A DNA stretch of 18,107 bases from Cellvibrionales bacterium. GTDB taxonomy: Bacteria; Pseudomonadota; Gammaproteobacteria; Pseudomonadales; JAHEGP01. Of the stretch, positions 14,117 to 18,107 are shown one piece after another (position 1 is the stretch's first letter; every line of letters begins with the position of its first letter). The position numbers and the translations under genes were made by a program. The notes under the pieces are model-generated. The model was not told where the DNA came from. It ran no database searches and saw only the letters and a program-made list of their open reading frames with translations. The DNA is taken from positions 1 through 18,107 of the forward strand of contig JAHEGP010000035.1 of the NCBI GenBank assembly GCA_024645065.1, given 5' to 3'.

Positions 14117-15069
14117 AGACGCTTCATGACCAGCGGGGCGTGGCCCTTCTAACAGTCCTGTTGGTATTAGGACTTGCGGCTTTTCTGGCCAGGGATATGC
14201 TGCTTACGGGGTTTACAGAAGTCCAGAACACTATGGCGCTGAGGGACTCGCGGCAAGCCTATTACTTTGCACTTGGCGGCGAAGCCTACGCCCGCGAGTT
14301 ACTGTGGCGCGATCGCGATCAGGAATTGAAACAGCAGCGTGAAATGGACGGTAACAGTGATGCCTGGGCAAGTGATGAGCTGGTATTCAATCTGGATGAA
14401 GGGCAGCTGCAAATTCGGATCACCGATTTACAGAGTCGTTTTAACCTTGGCAATCTGCGGTCAGAGTCGGGTGCAGTTGATGCAGTAGCAGTTGCACAGC
14501 TACGACGCTTGCTGAATCGGCTGGGGATCAAACGGGATTTGGCCTATCGCTTGGCAGATTGGGTGGATGCAGATCAGGAAATCGGCAGCCGAGGCGCCGA
14601 GGACGAGGACTATATAGAATCGGCCACCCCTATGTTGACCGCCAATGTCGGGTTCGCGGACATTGCCGAAATTAACTCCCTGGTGGAGTTGAACCAGGAG
14701 CAATACCTGGATTTGACGATGCATCTGACGACTTTACCGGAACGGACTAAACTGAATGTAAATACGGTTGCCAGCGAGGTTTTGTCCTCGCTGGCTGAGC
14801 AGATCAGCGAAAGTGGAGTATCGGCCTTGGCCAGTCGTCAGGCGATAAAAAGTTATGAAAACGTGCCGCAGGCACTCAGCGAAAGCGGCCTTCCGGCGGC
14901 TGATCTTGAACCTTTTCTAACCACGTCCTCGGATTATTTTGAAGTCGAGGTGATAGCCGTGTACCACGATCGCAGCGCCCGGCTTCGCAGTGTCATTTAT
15001 CGTGAGCGCAGCAGCGGGAAAACCCGAGTGCTTTATCGGTCACAGCAAAACAGTTTAAAGGCGAGCTAA
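14113..15069 (+). CDS. gspK: Type II secretion minor pseudopilin GspK (tip protein)
   Basis: The 318-residue product is the largest pseudopilin and caps the pseudopilus. The leader MKTLHDQRG is followed by VALLTVLLVLGLAAFLA. Position +5 of the mature protein is Thr rather than Glu, as is characteristic of GspK, the only pseudopilin lacking that residue. The large inserted domain carries LQIRITDLQSRFNLGNL (about 99-115) and LADWVDADQE (about 148-157), both hallmark GspK segments, and a later TKLNVNTV motif (about 215-222). ATG 14113 overlaps the gspJ stop (ATGA). The stop TAA is followed directly by the gspL ATG with no gap. Confidence 0.96.
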   Translation: MKTLHDQRGVALLTVLLVLGLAAFLARDMLLTGFTEVQNTMALRDSRQAYYFALGGEAYARELLWRDRDQELKQQREMDGNSDAWASDELVFNLDEGQLQIRITDLQSRFNLGNLRSESGAVDAVAVAQLRRLLNRLGIKRDLAYRLADWVDADQEIGSRGAEDEDYIESATPMLTANVGFADIAEINSLVELNQEQYLDLTMHLTTLPERTKLNVNTVASEVLSSLAEQISESGVSALASRQAIKSYENVPQALSESGLPAADLEPFLTTSSDYFEVEVIAVYHDRSARLRSVIYRERSSGKTRVLYRSQQNSLKAS

Positions 15070-16350
15070 ATGTACGAATATCTGGTAATCCGATTGCGGG
15101 GTGGCACCGTCTCGACCGAGGCGATCGTTGATTGGATGTTCGTTAGCTTGCAGGGTCAGTCCGCTGACGCCCGCGCAGATAGTCTGGAAGACGTCGGAGA
15201 GCGCTACGCAGCGCTGGCCCAGAAGCCGGTTGTCATTGTACTGGCTCCGGCCAGGGATGTACTTCTCTCGGCCGCGGAGGTGCCAGTGGGCCAGCACCGC
15301 TACGCGAAGCAGGCAATGCCTTTTCTGGTCGAGGAAAAGCTGGCTGAAGATATTGAGGATGTTCATATTGCCATTGGGCCGGTTTTTAAAACCGAGCCAG
15401 TGCCGGTCGCAGTGGTGCGCCACTTTGATGTTATCAACTGGCTGGACGCACTCTATAGTGTTGGCCTTCCAACTGCCTGGCTGGTCCCCGAACAGCTGTC
15501 GATTCCCTGGCAGCAAGGCCATGTCACGGTTTATCTGGATGAAGCTTGCAGCCTGATTCGGGACGGCGCATGGCATGGCCTGGGATGCGATGCGGAAAAT
15601 ACAGAACTGGCGGTGTCCTTGATTGCGCAGCAGTCTCGGGGAGCTGCAGCGACAGCACTTCCACAGGTTGACCTCGTCTACAGTAACAGCCTCGAAGCAG
15701 AAGCTGCCGCTGAAGAGTTGCGCAGGCGGCTTCAAGGCAAAATAGGTAATGCGATAAATCTGGTGGGGTATCGGGAGTCTATCCTGGAAGTGCTGGCCAG
15801 GACCCAGGTTAAAACACTGGGGGACTCGCTGAATCTTCTACAGGGTGGGTATGCGTCAAAATCTGCCGGCCTTTGGGGCGCCTTTAACCCGATGAAGGTG
15901 GCCGCTACCTTCGCTGCGTGCATTGCGCTGCATCTTGTGCTGACACTGGGTACAGGACTTTGGTTCGATTGGCGCGCCGACAGTATCAAAGCCGATAGTC
16001 GAGCCCTTTACAGCGAGTGGTTCCCCCAGGCGCAGCGAGTGTTCAATCCCCGGCGCCAGCTGCAGAGCAAGCTGGTCAGCAGCGATGGTGCCGGTAGCGA
16101 ACTACTACTGTCTTACATCGGTGCCGTCGCCAACGGATGGCAGCAGGCAGAAAGCAATTTGAAGTTGCAGGCCATTGAGTATGACGGCCAGGCGCGGAGC
16201 ATGACTTTGCAACTGGAATCCACGGCGGCTGATCAGATGGCCGTGTTGCAACAACAACTGCAAGCCAGGGGTTTGCCCACGGCCTTGCAATCGGTGGCGC
16301 AACGCGGGGACAAGGTCACCGGTCGATTGCGGCTTGGGGGTATGCGCTGA
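15070..16350 (+). CDS. gspL: Type II secretion inner-membrane protein GspL
   Basis: The 426-residue bitopic protein recruits GspE to the membrane and pairs with GspM. The cytoplasmic part (about 1-270) has the actin-like GspL fold, with PFLVEEKLAEDIEDVHIAIG (84-103) matching the conserved 'LEE.LA.D....H' segment. The conserved NLLQGGYA (255-262) lies just before the membrane helix (about 277-299). The periplasmic part (about 300-426) is a ferredoxin-like domain in the family, ending in a strand pair around GRLRLGGMR. ATG 15070 follows the gspK stop directly and has AAAGGCGAG upstream. The stop overlaps the gspM start (TGATG). Confidence 0.94.
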   Translation: MYEYLVIRLRGGTVSTEAIVDWMFVSLQGQSADARADSLEDVGERYAALAQKPVVIVLAPARDVLLSAAEVPVGQHRYAKQAMPFLVEEKLAEDIEDVHIAIGPVFKTEPVPVAVVRHFDVINWLDALYSVGLPTAWLVPEQLSIPWQQGHVTVYLDEACSLIRDGAWHGLGCDAENTELAVSLIAQQSRGAAATALPQVDLVYSNSLEAEAAAEELRRRLQGKIGNAINLVGYRESILEVLARTQVKTLGDSLNLLQGGYASKSAGLWGAFNPMKVAATFAACIALHLVLTLGTGLWFDWRADSIKADSRALYSEWFPQAQRVFNPRRQLQSKLVSSDGAGSELLLSYIGAVANGWQQAESNLKLQAIEYDGQARSMTLQLESTAADQMAVLQQQLQARGLPTALQSVAQRGDKVTGRLRLGGMR

Positions 16351-16886
16351 TGTCGTTATTCAAAGATCATATGGAGCGGCTGGAGATTCGCCTGCTTGAA
16401 TCTACCATAGGGCAGCGGTGCCTGGCATGGTATCGTCGCCTGCCGGATCGCGACCAGCTGCTTTTCAATCTGCTGATGGGGGTGACGCTGGTCACACTGA
16501 TAGTGGTTGCCGTGGTGTTACCAGCGGCGCGCTACGCTCTGGCTTCGGTAAGCGAATACCAGACAGCCAGGGACGACATGCAATGGCTGCAGGCCAATGA
16601 GCAGGCTGCAATGAAAATCGCCAACGCAGATGCCAAGCCGATCGATGCCAACAGCCTGTTATCGACAACGGTGGCGTCAGCCAGGGAGTTTGGTATCAAA
16701 TTTCGCCGCTATGAACCAACAGCGGATGGTGAATTGCGAATCTGGCTGGAAAAAGTGTCTTTCGACAAGCTGCTGAGTTGGGTCCAGGCTATCGCGGGCC
16801 GTCACCAGCTGAATGTTGACAGTATCACCGTAAGCCCCGAAGCGGAGAGTGGTCTGATAAATGCGCGGCTGGAAGTCAAGGGATGA
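16350..16886 (+). CDS. gspM: Type II secretion inner-membrane protein GspM
   Basis: The 178-residue product has a short cytoplasmic N-terminus, one membrane helix (about 38-60), a coiled-coil stretch (about 65-95) and a small periplasmic ferredoxin-like domain (about 105-178) with LSTTVASAREFGIKFRRYEP and a final IDSITVSPEA-type strand pattern ending in INARLEVKG. GspM forms the platform with GspL and GspF. ATG 16350 overlaps the gspL stop by one base. The stop overlaps the following gspA-like start (ATGA). No gspN follows, as in many systems. Confidence 0.92.
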   Translation: MSLFKDHMERLEIRLLESTIGQRCLAWYRRLPDRDQLLFNLLMGVTLVTLIVVAVVLPAARYALASVSEYQTARDDMQWLQANEQAAMKIANADAKPIDANSLLSTTVASAREFGIKFRRYEPTADGELRIWLEKVSFDKLLSWVQAIAGRHQLNVDSITVSPEAESGLINARLEVKG

Positions 16887-18107
16887 AGCCAGCTTCAGAT
16901 ATCCGGTTTTATCACTATTTCGGGATAAATGGCTCACCGTTTTCCATTGCCCCCGACCCCCATTACCTGTTTTTGGGGGAAAAGCACCAGGAGGCTCTGG
17001 CGCACCTGTTTTATGGCATTGGCAATGAAGGTGGCTTCATTGTGCTCACCGGAGAAGTCGGGACGGGTAAGACTACGATCTGTAGAACTATTCTTCAGCA
17101 GATGCCCGATACCAGCGATGTTGCATACATCGTAAATCCTCGTCTCGATGCCAATGAACTGCTGCAGAGTATCTGTGATGAGCTGGGCCTGTTCTATGAT
17201 GCTGAAGAGCGAACCAACAAGGTTATGTTGGACATCCTCACCAAGTTCCTGTTGGCCAGTCACAGTCGTGGACGCCACACTCTGCTGATCATAGACGAGG
17301 CCCAAAATCTATCGATTGATGTGCTTGAACAAATACGCTTGCTCACCAATCTTGAGACTAACGAAAAGAAGCTGCTGCAACTGGTTCTTATCGGGCAGCC
17401 GGAATTGGCCGATCTGTTGGCCTCCAGGGAACTGCGCCAGCTGTCCCAGAGAGTAACCGCACGTTACCACCTGGAAACCCTCAACCGTGCCGAGACAGCG
17501 AGTTATATCGGCCATCGCCTCAAGGTGGCCGGGTTTCAAGGGCCGCTGTTTACCTCGGCAGCATTGCGCAGCGTCTATCGCTGTACCGGGGGAGTCCCTC
17601 GCCTGATCAATGTACTCTGTGAGCGCTGTATGCTGGGCGCATACGTTAGTGAGACACGCCACATAGACTCAGCGGTGGTCAAGCGAGCTGATCGAGAGCT
17701 AAAGGATCCTGAGAGAAAAGGTAGACGATTGCGTCGCCAGCTCAATAGTCTTGGTTTCTGGAAACTGGCTATGCCAGGGCTGGCATTCCTGACGCTTGGC
17801 CTGGGTAGCTATCTGGGCATCGCTGCAAACCGACCGGAGCCGCTGCGAGAGCCTGATGCATCAACTGTTGTCGAATCACCTGCCCACGATTCTGATGACA
17901 TGCCGGCAAGTCCTGCTCCGGCATCCCTTCTGCAGCAAGGCGAAACCTCGGCAGCAGTCTCCAGCCCCGGAGAAGCGGGTATGTGGGAGCGGCGTGAAAA
18001 AGCGCTGCGCCAATTGGCCGTTCGCTGGAACATTGACGTCCCGGAAGGCGAGCCTGTCTGCGAGGCGATCCTGGCTTACAGTTTATCCTGCCTCGAGCTG
18101 GATCTTG
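16883..18107 (+). CDS. gspA: GspA/ExeA-type AAA+ ATPase, partial (3' end outside window)
   Basis: The frame opens at ATG 16883, overlapping the gspM stop (ATGA), and stays open for 408 codons to the window edge. It begins MKPASDIRFYHYFGINGSPF, the common start of this family (YFG....PF.I.PDP.YLF). Walker A is GEVGTGKTT (57-65) and Walker B is LLIIDEAQ (134-141). The arginine-bearing FLTNLET-type segment (here LLTNLETNEKKLLQLVLIGQ, 153-172) and CTGGVPRLIN (234-243) are also conserved. A membrane helix spans about 293-314. A Pro/Ser/Ala-rich periplasmic linker (about 317-365) leads to a new domain, cut by the window edge, in which RWNI...CEAILAYSLSCL resembles the region before the peptidoglycan-binding part of ExeA. 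In Aeromonas, ExeA with ExeB places the secretin through peptidoglycan. A gspB gene would be expected next. Confidence 0.9.
   Translation, partial: MKPASDIRFYHYFGINGSPFSIAPDPHYLFLGEKHQEALAHLFYGIGNEGGFIVLTGEVGTGKTTICRTILQQMPDTSDVAYIVNPRLDANELLQSICDELGLFYDAEERTNKVMLDILTKFLLASHSRGRHTLLIIDEAQNLSIDVLEQIRLLTNLETNEKKLLQLVLIGQPELADLLASRELRQLSQRVTARYHLETLNRAETASYIGHRLKVAGFQGPLFTSAALRSVYRCTGGVPRLINVLCERCMLGAYVSETRHIDSAVVKRADRELKDPERKGRRLRRQLNSLGFWKLAMPGLAFLTLGLGSYLGIAANRPEPLREPDASTVVESPAHDSDDMPASPAPASLLQQGETSAAVSSPGEAGMWERREKALRQLAVRWNIDVPEGEPVCEAILAYSLSCLELDL

Noticed and set aside
15055..15735. Minus-strand frame of 226 codons opposite gspL
   Set aside because: Antisense to a clear gspL with matching family motifs; composition is rich in Cys, His, Arg and Gln without domain structure.
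1..18107. Mobile elements, phage genes, CRISPR, toxin-antitoxin or defence genes
   Set aside because: I looked for transposase or integrase motifs, terminal repeats, regular spaced repeats and small paired genes and saw none; the whole window is explained by core and type II secretion genes.

Overview
This window looks like the chromosome of a marine or environmental gammaproteobacterium related to the Pseudomonas / Cellvibrionaceae-Halieaceae group. That is a judgement from protein similarity and gene order as I remember them; no database was searched. Base composition is moderately GC-rich and even. I see no tRNA, rRNA, insertion sequence, phage gene or CRISPR array, and no clear sign of recent transfer.

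Left half (1-6501, all plus strand). A partial SAM-dependent methyltransferase is followed by rnhA and dnaQ (RNase HI, and the proofreading subunit of DNA polymerase III, overlapping by ATGA). After a 294-bp gap comes a FimL/ChpA-N-terminus-like protein (a regulator of type IV pili and cAMP in Pseudomonas), an unassigned membrane protein, sohB (inner-membrane serine protease) and acuI/yhdH (acrylyl-CoA reductase). The same genes in roughly the same order (methyltransferase, rnhA, dnaQ, fimL, sohB-like, acuI-like) occur in Pseudomonas, so this is a conserved core neighbourhood.

Right half (6638-18107). This is a nearly complete type II secretion locus. gspC and gspD (minus strand) are divergent from gspE-F-G-H-I-J-K-L-M (plus strand), the layout of the Pseudomonas xcpPQ/xcpR-Z locus. 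Next, overlapping gspM by ATGA, is a gspA/exeA-type AAA+ ATPase that runs off the window. gspN and gspO are not present here. GspD is the outer-membrane secretin. GspC, L and M with GspF form the inner-membrane platform. GspE powers assembly of the GspG pseudopilus with the minor pseudopilins H, I, J and K. GspA, normally paired with GspB, is expected to help the secretin pass through or assemble in peptidoglycan. Most junctions overlap by 1-13 bp, so the plus-strand arm is probably one translationally coupled operon fired from the 175-bp divergent region at 9214-9388.

I found no convincing new defence or mobile system. The most unusual points are a perfect 24-bp palindrome inside the 5' end of acuI, a FimL homologue that keeps a histidine at its Hpt-like site, a short GspC without a PDZ domain, gspA welded to the end of the gsp operon, and many non-ATG starts.
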